Assembly (NCBI RefSeq): GCF_000265075.1
Contig: NZ_AJYA01000024.1
Span: forward strand, 82,149-146,148
DNA length: 64,000 nt
Origin: Nitritalea halalkaliphila LW7
Lineage (GTDB): Bacteria; Bacteroidota; Bacteroidia; Cytophagales; Cyclobacteriaceae
Direction of reading: 5' to 3'
Made by a program: the position numbers and the translations under genes. Position 1 is the first letter of the stretch; every line of letters begins with the position of its first letter. The notes below the pieces were generated by a model. That model was given only the letters and a program-made list of their open reading frames with translations, made no database searches and was not told the origin of the DNA. This document shows positions 29,576 to 38,230 of the stretch, piece by piece.

Positions 29576-30391
29576 TTATTTAGTGCCGAAGGCTTCCATG
29601 ATTTCTTCGGAAATACCCGTGTGGGAGTAGCCGCCATCGTGGAAGAGGTTCTGCATGGTCACCATGCGTGTGAAGTCAGAGAATAAGGTGATGATGTACT
29701 CAGCGCAAGCCTCAGCGGAAGCGTTTCCGAGTGGCGAAATTTGGTCTGCGAAGTTAAAGAAGCTATCAAAACCGCCGATTCCTGTGCCCGCTGTTGTTTT
29801 AGTAGGAGACTGCGAGATGGTATTTACACGGACTTTTTTGGCTTTTCCAAAGCGATAGCCATAGCCACGAGCGATGCTTTCGAGGAGGGCCTTCGCGTCT
29901 GCCATATCCGTGTAGAAAGGGTACACCCGCTGAGCGGCGATGTAGGAAAGCCCTACGATGGAGCCCCAGGTTTTCATGACATCCATCTTTTCTGCCACCT
30001 GCATCATCTTGTGAAAGGAGATCGCCGAGACATCATAGGACTTCATCGCCCAGTCATAGTTGAGGTCACCATAGGAGCGACCTTTCCGGATGTTAGGCGA
30101 CATCCCGATGGAGTGGAGGATAAAGTCGAAATCCCCTCCTAAATATGCTTTGGCTTCCGCATACAATTTCTCTATGTCTGCTAAGGAAGTGGCGTCAGCA
30201 GGGATGACGATGGTTTCGCACTGCTCGGCCAAGGTCTGAATGGAGCCCATACGCATGGCGATCGGCGCATTCGTCAGCACAAAGCGCGCGCCTTGTTCTT
30301 TCGCTTTCAGTGCCGTTTTCCAGGCGATGGAGTTCTCATCTAATGCACCCGTGATGATGCCTATCTTTCCTTCAAGTAGTTTTTCTGCCAT
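29576..30391 (-). CDS. fabI: Enoyl-[acyl-carrier-protein] reductase (NADH)
   Basis: A 271-residue short-chain reductase that performs the last step of each fatty-acid elongation cycle. N-terminal cofactor motif GIITGALDENSIAWKTALK; active site Tyr150 and Tyr160 with Lys167 (SYIAAQRVYPFYTDMADAKA, the FabI Y-x6-K spacing). GLSYIAAQRVYPFY is the FabI-type variant. A candidate promoter lies upstream at 30423-30453. It is a known antibacterial target in other bacteria. Confidence 0.95.
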   Translation of the reverse strand: MAEKLLEGKIGIITGALDENSIAWKTALKAKEQGARFVLTNAPIAMRMGSIQTLAEQCETIVIPADATSLADIEKLYAEAKAYLGGDFDFILHSIGMSPNIRKGRSYGDLNYDWAMKSYDVSAISFHKMMQVAEKMDVMKTWGSIVGLSYIAAQRVYPFYTDMADAKALLESIARGYGYRFGKAKKVRVNTISQSPTKTTAGTGIGGFDSFFNFADQISPLGNASAEACAEYIITLFSDFTRMVTMQNLFHDGGYSHTGISEEIMEAFGTK

Positions 30392-30422
30392 TTTATTTCT
30401 TGGTTACATGCAAGCTAAACCG

Positions 30423-30453
30423 TAAAATTACAGCAATTCAGCCTATAAACAAG
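30423..30453 (-). promoter_or_regulatory. Candidate fabI promoter
   Basis: On the minus strand CTTG (30450-30453), 19 bases, then TAATTTTA (30423-30430). Each box is one base off the phylum consensus TTTG and TAnnTTTG. It lies 31 bases before the fabI start codon. Confidence 0.4.
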
Positions 30454-30496
30454 TGCCGAGTTCCTGCTTTTTGTCCCGTGTAGGGGTTTTTGGCCC

Positions 30497-32146
30497 TCAG
30501 GCCAAAAGGGAACGGGCACTCTCTAAGGCCGCAGCTGGGGGCTGATCCCCTGCGATCATCTTCGCCAGCTCTAAAACGCGCTCCTCGCCAGTCAGCTCGC
30601 GCATTTTGCTGACGGTTTTTTCGGCGCTGTGGTCTTTGTACACGAAATAATGACGTTCGCCCTTGGCCGCCACCTGCGGCAGGTGAGAAATACAGATCAC
30701 CTGATGCTTCCGCGCGATGTCTTGCATCATTAGCACCATCTTCAGCGCCACTTCCCCGGAAATCCCCGTGTCGATCTCATCAAAGATAAGCGTCGGCATG
30801 GCGATCTTATCGGCCATCAAATACTTGATCGCAAAGATTAGGCGTGAAAACTCCCCTCCAGAGGCTACCTGCCGAAGCGGCTGCAGCGCCACTCCCTTGT
30901 TGGCTGAGAAAAGCAGCTCCACCTCATCGGTGCCTGCAGGTCCTGGAGCGATGGGGCTGTGGGCGATGCGTACCTGGGCGTTTTCCATACCCAGCTGCCG
31001 GACTAATCCTGCCAGCGCCTCGCTGAAGGGGGCGAAAAACGCTTGACGTTGCTCCGAAAGGGCAGCAGCAGCTTTAGTTAATTCTTTTTCTAAGGAGGCC
31101 ACCTCCTCGGCCACCGCCTCCAGCTGCTCGTCGAGCTGGTCGGTTTCGATGACCTTTTCGGCTAAGTCGGCGGCGAGCGCTAAAAGCTCCTCCACGCTGT
31201 CTACGCCATGCTTTTGCTGCAACTGAAACAGTCGGCTGAGGCGCTCCTGCAGCTGGCTGAGGCGCTCCTCGTCCACTTCCACACGCGCATCCTCCTCGTA
31301 GAGGCCGTCCATTATGTCTTTTATTTCGATCAGGCAGCTTTCAAAACGCTGCTGATAACTTGCAAAATGCTCACTAAAGCGCGCCAGCTGCCCCAGCGTT
31401 TGCTTTGTGGCGTCCAGTTGGTCGGAGAGGCCTACCTCTTCCTGCTCGAAGCGCTGGACCACTTCCTGAATGCGGGACTTGATGTCTTCGGCATGCGTCA
31501 GGAGCTCTTGTTCCTGCTCCAGCTCTGCCTGCTCACCTGCCTTCAGCTGTAGCGCTTCGATCTCTTCCAGTTGGAAGCGGTTATAATCGGCTTCCTTACG
31601 TAGTGCTAAGGCCCGCTCCTGCAGCTCTTTTTGTCGCTTTTGAGCTTTTCGGTAGGCACGGTAGCTGTTTTGGTAAGCGGCTAAAAGGGTATGGCTGCTG
31701 CTAAAGGCATCGATGAGCGCCAACTGATACTCGCCATTCGCGAGCTGCAGCGTGTCGTGCTGGGAGTGAATGTCCATCAGCGCGGCTCCTAGCTTTTTCA
31801 GGTGCTCGAGCCGCACAGGCGTATCGTTGATGAAGGCACGGGATTTTCCAGTGGCACTTATTTCCCTGCGGATGATGCAGGTACTCTCATAGTCCAGCTC
31901 TTCCTCTGTAAAAAAAGGCTGCAGCCCGTAGGCCGCGATCTCAAAAAAACCTTCGATCACACATTTTTGGGTACTGTCGTAGAGCACCTTGCTGTCGGCA
32001 CGATTTCCCAGCAGCAAGCCGAGCGCGCCCAGCATAATGGATTTCCCAGCACCTGTCTCTCCTGTGATCATGTTCAGGCCCGGGTGTGGACTCAATTGTA
32101 AGCCCTGAATAAGGGCATAATTTTTAATCGTAAGTGATTTCAGCAT
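30497..32146 (-). CDS. recN: DNA repair protein RecN
   Basis: A 549-residue SMC-like ATPase involved in double-strand break repair. Walker A is GETGAGKS (29-36). The central 160-360 is coiled coil with long E/Q/L-rich stretches (LEQEQELLTHAEDIKSRIQE). The C-terminal head has the ABC signature region ASGGEFSRLIFAIKYL and Walker B TLIFDEIDTGISGEVA. It is the last gene of the bamD operon, 10 bases after the DUF4835 gene. Its stop codon lies in the loop of a perfect 8-bp hairpin (TTTTGGCC/GGCCAAAA, 30492-30511). Confidence 0.95.
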   Translation of the reverse strand: MLKSLTIKNYALIQGLQLSPHPGLNMITGETGAGKSIMLGALGLLLGNRADSKVLYDSTQKCVIEGFFEIAAYGLQPFFTEEELDYESTCIIRREISATGKSRAFINDTPVRLEHLKKLGAALMDIHSQHDTLQLANGEYQLALIDAFSSSHTLLAAYQNSYRAYRKAQKRQKELQERALALRKEADYNRFQLEEIEALQLKAGEQAELEQEQELLTHAEDIKSRIQEVVQRFEQEEVGLSDQLDATKQTLGQLARFSEHFASYQQRFESCLIEIKDIMDGLYEEDARVEVDEERLSQLQERLSRLFQLQQKHGVDSVEELLALAADLAEKVIETDQLDEQLEAVAEEVASLEKELTKAAAALSEQRQAFFAPFSEALAGLVRQLGMENAQVRIAHSPIAPGPAGTDEVELLFSANKGVALQPLRQVASGGEFSRLIFAIKYLMADKIAMPTLIFDEIDTGISGEVALKMVLMMQDIARKHQVICISHLPQVAAKGERHYFVYKDHSAEKTVSKMRELTGEERVLELAKMIAGDQPPAAALESARSLLA

Positions 32147-32156
32147 GGTGACCGCA

Positions 32157-33074
32157 TCAACCTTTTAAGAGTTCATTGTACCGTTTGGCATTATTGGGAT
32201 CTACGCGCAAGAGGGCTTTTACAGCTTCTGCGCGGATTTCAGGAGAGGCGAGGCGAAAAATTTTTGCGATTTCTTCTCCTTTAGCGTCCATAAATGCGAT
32301 GGTAAAGATACTATTTGGCTGGGCATCATTCGCATCTGCCACCTTTTTTATTGCCTCCAACATGTTTATAAACGCTTCTTCCTGCCGTGTGCCCAGCAGG
32401 TCCATGCCACGGCGGTGGTACAGGTAAAGCGCCTCCCGAATAGGGCCATAGACGGAGGAGATGTAAATATCATTGGTTAGCCAGTAGCGATTACGCCGGT
32501 CGGACCCACTTGCCCCCCAGCCCGCGCGGTTAGACTGCTGCGCATTATTCACGATATTATTCGCGATCTCGAAGTAGGGATCTCCGCCCCTCAGGGCAAA
32601 GGTGTCAGCATCTAACCCGAGGATGATATAGGCATAATAGGAAAGTAGACTGCTGATATTATTGAGGAAGGAAAAACGATTAAACTCCAGCGGCTGGTTT
32701 TGGAGGTACTCAAAGGACCAGTTGCGGTCGATAAAATTCAGGTACATGCTTTCATAGTTGGTGCCATGCACGGGACGGACGGCCTGAATTTGTACGGTGG
32801 CATTATAAAAACCCACCTGGGGCATGTCATTAATGGTAATCAAAACATTGCCTTTGATGCGCTCGTGGGGGAGGAAATCCTCGTTGGTCCAGTTTCTATT
32901 GTTTAGAAACTGCTCGAACGTCACCTTCATGTCTTCGAAGACCTCTTTTTCTTGGGTACGTGCGCGCTCTGAATTGATGATGACCTGGAGATTAAGCTCC
33001 TGGGCCACGAGCGTCAGGGGAAGTCCCCCACCGAGGAAGAAACATAAAAAGAGGATGTGCTGCCAGTACTTCAT
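32157..33074 (-). CDS. DUF4835 family protein, probable T9SS-associated PorD
   Basis: A 305-residue secreted protein. The start at 33074 (MKYWQHILFLCFF) gives a good signal peptide ending TLVAQ; an open stretch of 16 more codons upstream overlaps the coaBC end and is less likely. Conserved DUF4835 features: LNLQVIINSERARTQEKEVF just after cleavage, LLSYYAYIILGLDADTF, and ESMYLNFIDRNWSFEY. The family is annotated in databases as type IX secretion protein PorD; I recall that label but cannot check it here. The position between coaBC and recN is the usual Bacteroidota order. Confidence 0.88.
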   Translation of the reverse strand: MKYWQHILFLCFFLGGGLPLTLVAQELNLQVIINSERARTQEKEVFEDMKVTFEQFLNNRNWTNEDFLPHERIKGNVLITINDMPQVGFYNATVQIQAVRPVHGTNYESMYLNFIDRNWSFEYLQNQPLEFNRFSFLNNISSLLSYYAYIILGLDADTFALRGGDPYFEIANNIVNNAQQSNRAGWGASGSDRRNRYWLTNDIYISSVYGPIREALYLYHRRGMDLLGTRQEEAFINMLEAIKKVADANDAQPNSIFTIAFMDAKGEEIAKIFRLASPEIRAEAVKALLRVDPNNAKRYNELLKG

Positions 33075-33087
33075 GGGTGCAGGTGGA

Positions 33088-34314
33088 TTAATTCGTCCTT
33101 TTCTCTTCCAAAACGCTTTCAAGCTCCTCTAAGATACGGAAGGCGATTTCTTTTTTAGGTGCCAGCCCTGTGCTTCCTCTTTGGCCGGAGGCCGAAAAGA
33201 ACTGCACGCTATTCGTGTCGTGCTGGAAAGCAGCGCCTTCTTCTTTCGGGGAGTTCAGCACCACGAGGTCGAAGTTTTTTTTCTCGAGCTTCTCCTGTGC
33301 ATGGGCGGGGCCATTTTCGGTTTCGAGTGCAAAGCCTACGTGCCACTGTCCTGCCTTTTTCGAAGCGCCCAGATGAGCGGCGATCATCGACCGTTTTGGC
33401 TAGTGTCAGCTGCAGCGTTTCGCCCTGTTTTTTGATTTTCTCTGCGGCGGCCTCCACAGGTGCGTAATCGGCTACTGCGGCGGTAAAAATACTTCCCTGC
33501 ATGTCGGGATGCAGACGGTTGGCTTTCGCAAACATCTCGGCAGCGCTACTTACTGGGTACACATGGAGCCGCGGATGTGGGGAGGGCATTACGGCGCCTT
33601 TGCCGATGACGGCATGGACTTCGGCTCCTTTTGTGAGGAGGGCCTCAGCGAGTGCTGCACCCATTTTTCCGGAGGAGTGATTGGAAATATACCGCACGGG
33701 GTCGATGGCTTCTTGTGTGGGGCCAGAGGTAAGTAATACCTTTTGCCCAGAAAGGAAGCTAGCAGTTTGTGTCTGAAAAAAGTTTTGGATATGACGCAGA
33801 ATATCTTCTGGCTCCATGAGTCGCCCGGGCCGCTGAGTCCGCTAGCCAGCTCTCCGGAGGCTGCTTCCAGCAGGATATTGCCATAGCTACGCACCGTATC
33901 CATATTACGCTGCACAGCAGGGTGGGCATACATATCCAGATCCATGGCGGGGGCGATCATCACGGGACACTTAGCTGAGAGATAGGTGGCCGTAAGTAGA
34001 TTATCGGTAGCCCCATTCGCGAGCTTGGATAGCGTATGGGCACTGCAGGGGGCGATCAGCATCAGGTCTGCCCAGAGGCCGAGATCCACATGATTGGTCC
34101 ACTGGCCGGTGTCACGCTGAAAAAAATGATGGTAAACAGGCCGCTTGGAAAGGGTAGCCAGCGTGAGTGGGGTGATAAAGTCAAGAGCAGCTGTGGTCAT
34201 GATGACCTGCACAGCTGCTCCCTCTTTTATCAATAAACGTGTAAGAAAAGCCGCTTTATACGCAGCTATGCCCCCAGTTACTCCCAGGAGAATACGTTTA
34301 CCGGTTAATAGCAT
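33088..34314 (-). CDS. coaBC: Phosphopantothenoylcysteine decarboxylase/synthetase, two frame breaks
   Basis: Bifunctional coenzyme A synthesis enzyme, reconstructed to about 409 residues. The CoaC half (about 1-180) begins GKRILLGVTGGIAAYKAA and contains the active-site region IAPAMDLDMYAHPAVQRNM. The CoaB half has VLLTSGPTQEAIDPVRYISNHSSGKMG and FTAAVADYAPVEAAAEKIKK. The first break is at the GGG mirrored by 33824-33826: one more G gives LSGPGRLMEPEDI. The second is near 33385-33391, where about two bases seem lost; it joins LAKTVD to MIAAHLGASKK. The gene is essential in bacteria, so sequence error is the likely cause. rpoZ ends 1 base before its start. Confidence 0.92.
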
Positions 34315-34315
34315 A

Positions 34316-34636
34316 TTAGAAACTCTCTTCGGTATTTCCTTCCGGCTTACGGAAAAACACCTTCTTCTCTAAGAACTCTTCCATCGCGATGGTAGAAGGC
34401 TTCGGCATTTTCTCGTAAAACTTAGAGATTTCGATTTGTTCCTTGTTTTCAAAAACCTCTTCTAAGTTGTCTACAGAAGAAGCAAACTCGGAAAGCTTGT
34501 TCGTCAACTCTTCTTTCTGAGCGGTCGAGATCTGGCGCGCACGCTGACCGATCACGTAGATAGATTCGTACACATTACCGGTCTGCTCAGAAATCTTAGA
34601 CAAGTTTCTGGTAACAATAGATGGATTGATCGCCAT
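34316..34636 (-). CDS. rpoZ: RNA polymerase omega (Rpb6-like) subunit
   Basis: A 106-residue protein of the Bacteroidota omega type. It starts MAINPSIVTRNLSKISEQT and contains NVYESIYVIGQRARQIS, which corresponds to the conserved omega/Rpb6 core that clamps the beta-prime C-terminus. The C-terminal half is longer than in E. coli omega. It sits between bamD (8 bases upstream) and coaBC (1 base downstream), as in most members of the phylum. Confidence 0.92.
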   Translation of the reverse strand: MAINPSIVTRNLSKISEQTGNVYESIYVIGQRARQISTAQKEELTNKLSEFASSVDNLEEVFENKEQIEISKFYEKMPKPSTIAMEEFLEKKVFFRKPEGNTEESF

Positions 34637-34644
34637 AATATAGA

Positions 34645-35601
34645 TTAATTGTTATTTATAGTTTCTGGTATAACTGCGCGAACGGGAGCCTCACTCGGGT
34701 CTGCCACTTCGCTGGCCTCATTTTTCTTACGCTCCTCCTCGATTTTAGCCATGCGCTCATCATACTCTTTTTTGAGCTTGGCATGCGCGATTAGCTCCGC
34801 TTGGGTTTTCTTTTCTAAATTTTCCACCTTTCCGATAAAGGGGCTACTCGGATAGCGGCGCTTAAAATTACCCGCGAAATCCAAAGCATCGTTCAGGCGC
34901 TGCTCTTTTTTATCGAAACGGCTACGCTCTGCATAGTTGTAGGCCACATCTACAAGTTTGTAGGCTAGTTCCTCATTATACTTGCTGTCAGGATAATTTT
35001 TAGCGAAGTTTTGGAACTGTATAATACACGCACGGTAGAATTCCCCAGGAAACAATCCTTCTGTCAGGCGCAAGTAAAGCGAAGCTTCTTGGTAAGCTTT
35101 TTCCTCGAAACGACGCTGTAACTCGTCGATCATCGTGGTGGCACGCTCGAAGGAATCAGATTCCGGGAAGCGGGAAAGGAAAAGCTGAATGGCATTTACC
35201 GCATCGCGGCTACTGCGCTGATCCAAGTTGTAATCCGGTGCATCTAAGTACAGCGAATAAGCATTCATAAAGAGCGCTTCCTCTGCGAAAGGGCTGCGGT
35301 TATAGGTTTGATAAAAGGTCTGGAAATACCCTGCAGATTCGATGTAGCGCTTCATGCGAAAATGCGCATAGGCATAGTTGAAATCTGCAATTTCCGCTTT
35401 CTCGGATCCCCGAATGATAGGTAACACCTTGTCGTACAGGATGATGGCCTTATTCCACTCGCCTTTTTCGTAGTACATGTTGGCAGCATCATACAGCACC
35501 TCCCAGTCCGAACTTTTCTCTAGTTTGTAAAACTGTCCACAGGAGGCGAGAAAACCTACGGTAAACAAAATCAGGGTAATATGGCGTACGCTTTTCATCA
35601 T
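34645..35601 (-). CDS. bamD: Outer membrane assembly lipoprotein BamD
   Basis: A 318-residue lipoprotein of the BAM complex, which folds beta-barrel proteins into the outer membrane. Lipobox FLASC (Cys21 from the first Met). The body is a series of TPR-like helix pairs, for example AANMYYEKGEWNKAIILYDK and NYAYAHFRMKRYIESAGYFQ. The C-terminus is a charged helix (KLKKEYDERMAKIEEERKK) and a short tail. It heads the bamD-rpoZ-coaBC-porD-recN operon. The promoter at 35610-35640 sits so close to the start that the mRNA may be almost leaderless. Confidence 0.93.
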   Translation of the reverse strand: MMKSVRHITLILFTVGFLASCGQFYKLEKSSDWEVLYDAANMYYEKGEWNKAIILYDKVLPIIRGSEKAEIADFNYAYAHFRMKRYIESAGYFQTFYQTYNRSPFAEEALFMNAYSLYLDAPDYNLDQRSSRDAVNAIQLFLSRFPESDSFERATTMIDELQRRFEEKAYQEASLYLRLTEGLFPGEFYRACIIQFQNFAKNYPDSKYNEELAYKLVDVAYNYAERSRFDKKEQRLNDALDFAGNFKRRYPSSPFIGKVENLEKKTQAELIAHAKLKKEYDERMAKIEEERKKNEASEVADPSEAPVRAVIPETINNN

Positions 35602-35609
35602 AAGAACCG

Positions 35610-35640
35610 CAAATATACGGCATTTATTCTGGTTATCAAA
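35610..35640 (-). promoter_or_regulatory. Promoter of the bamD operon
   Basis: On the minus strand TTTG (35637-35640), 19 bases, then TATATTTG (35610-35617): a full match to the Bacteroidota consensus. The -7 box ends only 8 bases before the first ATG, so transcription would start within a few bases of the start codon. Confidence 0.7.
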
Positions 35641-35658
35641 TGGAAAGAGGGTGCTGGA

Positions 35659-36374
35659 TCAGCGCTTTACGAAAAGCTTCTTCGTTACGATGTTTTTATT
35701 GTTCACGTAAAGCGTATAAAAGTACACACCTGGTTTTAGGTCTGAAGTGTTCAGCACAAGACTCTCACGCATAGGATCTAAGGTATAGGTAGCCACAGGG
35801 TTACCGATAAAGCTCGTCAGCGCTATGCTCGCCTGAGCCGAAGGATTAAGCAATTCATAATCTATCGTGGCGATCTGATTACTCGGATTCGGATAGATGT
35901 TGCCCATGCGAATGTCTGGATGCGTAAAGGCGTTCCCTTCAGCATTCGGATCATAAACGTCATAAGTAGCCTCGATATTGAATACTTCTCGAATATTTTC
36001 TGTGCTCACGAACTGCATGCTAAAATATCCCTTCGTCTCGGTGATGCCGAGATCGAAAGCTAAGTACATCTCCGTGAAAAGCTCTCCCGGACGCAGCGTC
36101 AGCTTCACCTTCGCTAAATCTCGGGTCGGATTATAACAGGTCTCCCCGATGCAGAGCTTCAGCTGCTGCGAAGAACTATATTCCCCCGTAAAAATTTTAA
36201 GGTATAGTGCTTGACTTCATCCGATTCATTCTGAATCAAAAGGGTCTTCCGCTGAGAAGTACCTATCTTTCCACTAAACTCCACAGCATCAGACAGCACC
36301 ACCACCTGGGAAAATCCCGGAAGTGCCCCGAAAAGCAGGAGGCTGAAAAAAACGATGCGTAAAAGGTGTTTCAT
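35659..36374 (-). CDS. Small secreted protein with type IX secretion sorting domain, frame break inside
   Basis: Reconstructed to about 238 residues: a signal peptide ending GFSQ, then an immunoglobulin-like beta region (VVLSDAVEFSGKIGTSQRKT), and a C-terminal T9SS type A sorting domain (IYPNPSNQIATIDYELLN near its start, KPGVYFYTLYVNNKNIVTKK near its end). The frame is lost within 36183-36198, which holds C5, A5 and T4 runs; restoring one base gives HYTLK..GEYSSSQQLKLCIG. A Cys pair (LCIGETCYN) suggests a disulfide. Function unknown. It precedes bamD, which has its own promoter. Confidence 0.8.
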
Positions 36375-36534
36375 GTAAATACTATTCTATAGGCAAATCT
36401 TTATATTTTGTATGCTAATCTATACTATAAAAATACGCAGAAGGTTTGGCTTTTGTCTCATTTTCCGGTTAATTTTTGTTAAGCTCCGCGAAATTTTTTT
36501 TAAGCGGAAACGTTAACGCTCCTTGGAAAATTTT

Positions 36535-38180
36535 TTAAAGTAGCGGATATTCAGTTTCACCCTCCTGAATCTGTGTTTCGTCTAATAATTTTTGGATTTC
36601 TTCATCTTCTGGCTCTGGCACGCGGGCATCCGGGAGGTCAAATAAATTTCGCCTCCCACTTGGCCGAATCTTTGGCGTACGCCACTCCGCTATCATCTCC
36701 GATCGGGTTTCTCCTCTATCCTCCAGCGGAAATCCTTCAGCTTCCGCTTTTTATCGTCGATCTCATGTGGCGGTGTAAACGTGCCATCCGGCTTCACCAG
36801 CGATTTAATCCGCTGCAGCTGCCCCTCCTCGAAATAAATAATCATGCGCGCACATAAAAGCAGGTTCATCCCCCGCAGCGTATTGTCCTCCAGCAAGTCA
36901 AAATACAAGGACTCCCCATTCCCATTCACATCTAACTGCTGGATCTGCTCGTCCCGAAAATAGGCAATCATCCGACGCCCCTTTATCTGGTTGTAGTTCT
37001 GCAGGGTATCCTCCCCGATCAAGTAGGCATTCCGCTCAAAGAAGGCCTTCTCGATCGCTTCATCCACGATGAGTAGGCGAATGGAGTCGGCTGTAACCTG
37101 ATTGTTGTCATTCCATAACACCGGGTCGCGGTACAGATGGATGCTGCTGTCCGCAAACACGTAAGCGATAGAATCCCCACGCCCCTGCAGGTCAGTTTTA
37201 AAGATGCGTGCATTATAGAAGGCGCTCAGCTCCCGGTTAGCCGGCAGCTCATCGTCCTTGTAAATCAAGGTATCCGCTATCATGAAGAGCGTGTCGGCTT
37301 CCAAATACTTTTGCACCAGCCCCCGCCCATACATCCGGCTGTATTTCTCGAGCTCCAAGTGATAGCCCTCATCCCCAAAGAGCTCTATTTCATCTTTTTT
37401 ATACAAGATCGACACATCCTCCCGCGCCTCATAGTAACCCCGATTTTCATCGTAATATAAAGTTTCCCCAAAAATAATGGCGTCCTCTGTTTCCGCATCG
37501 CCATCATAGAAGCGAAAAATTCCCCCCTCGGTCTCATAGTAGGCCCCTTTCTGCGCATTCAGCCTGTTGCCCTCCGCAGAAACCACATTCGTCAGCCCCA
37601 GCGTCTCGGCGGTCTTCGGGATGGTGCGGTAGATCAAGTACTCCGTTTTCATGTGATAGTCGGGATTCACCAGGTCTACACGCTCGGTGAAGGTGATCCG
37701 CTCGATTTGTGTCTCGTAAACCGCTTTCTCGGAGGTCAAAACATTCAAAGAGTCCACCACACGTCCACCATTAAAGTAATTCGCGGTAGCCGTGTTGCGG
37801 TCATAATCTAAAAAATCCGTGTACAGCAGCGTGCCCTCATTGTCCATCACCACGTTTTGGCGCAGCCGCGCCATCCGCGAAGCCCCTTCATACTCGGCAT
37901 AGGAGGCCGTCGTCACCACAGGGTCCTCCTTATCGGTGATGCGCACATTCCCGTAGAGCTTGGCCATGTTCTCACGCTTAAAAAAGAAGGCCGAGTCACA
38001 CTCCACGATCGTGTTCTGGTTGATCATGAGCACATTCCCATAAAAACGCTCCACCTCCGCACCGCCGCGCACACGCTCTGCCCGCTTAAAATCCAGGTAG
38101 TTGGCATTCTGATTTTGGGCCCGCGCCGTCAGGGAAATGGCCCCCACAAACAGGAGCAGCAGCGTAATTATTTTTTTCAT
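36535..38180 (-). CDS. OstA/LptA-like lipopolysaccharide transport protein, frame break near the C-terminus
   Basis: About 548 residues after reconstruction. Signal peptide ending TARAQ, then repeated OstA-type beta-strands, for example FYGNVLMINQNTIVECDSAF, AKLYGNVRITDKEDPVVTTA and EKAVYETQIERITFTERVDL, as in LptA/LptD periplasmic domains that carry lipopolysaccharide. The stop at 36693 seems false: one more C at the run mirrored by 36705-36707 opens a frame to 36535, giving EKPRSEMIAEWRTPKIRPSG and an acidic end (LPDARVPEPEDEEIQKLLDE). The gene is divergent from tilS and has a strong promoter overlapping that gene's start. Confidence 0.85.
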
Positions 38181-38197
38181 GTCGTAAGAAGTCCCCG

Positions 38198-38230
38198 CAA
38201 AATTAATATTTTTGATCTATGCTCGACAAA
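38198..38230 (-). promoter_or_regulatory. Promoter of the OstA-like gene
   Basis: On the minus strand TTTG (38227-38230), 21 bases, then TAATTTTG (38198-38205), a full consensus match. The -33 box lies inside the first codons of tilS, so the two divergent promoters overlap. Confidence 0.7.
38207..38214 (+). promoter_or_regulatory. -7 box for tilS
   Basis: TATTTTTG matches TAnnTTTG and ends 4 bases before the tilS ATG at 38219. No good -33 TTTG is found 19-23 bases upstream. If used, the transcript would be leaderless. Confidence 0.35.
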
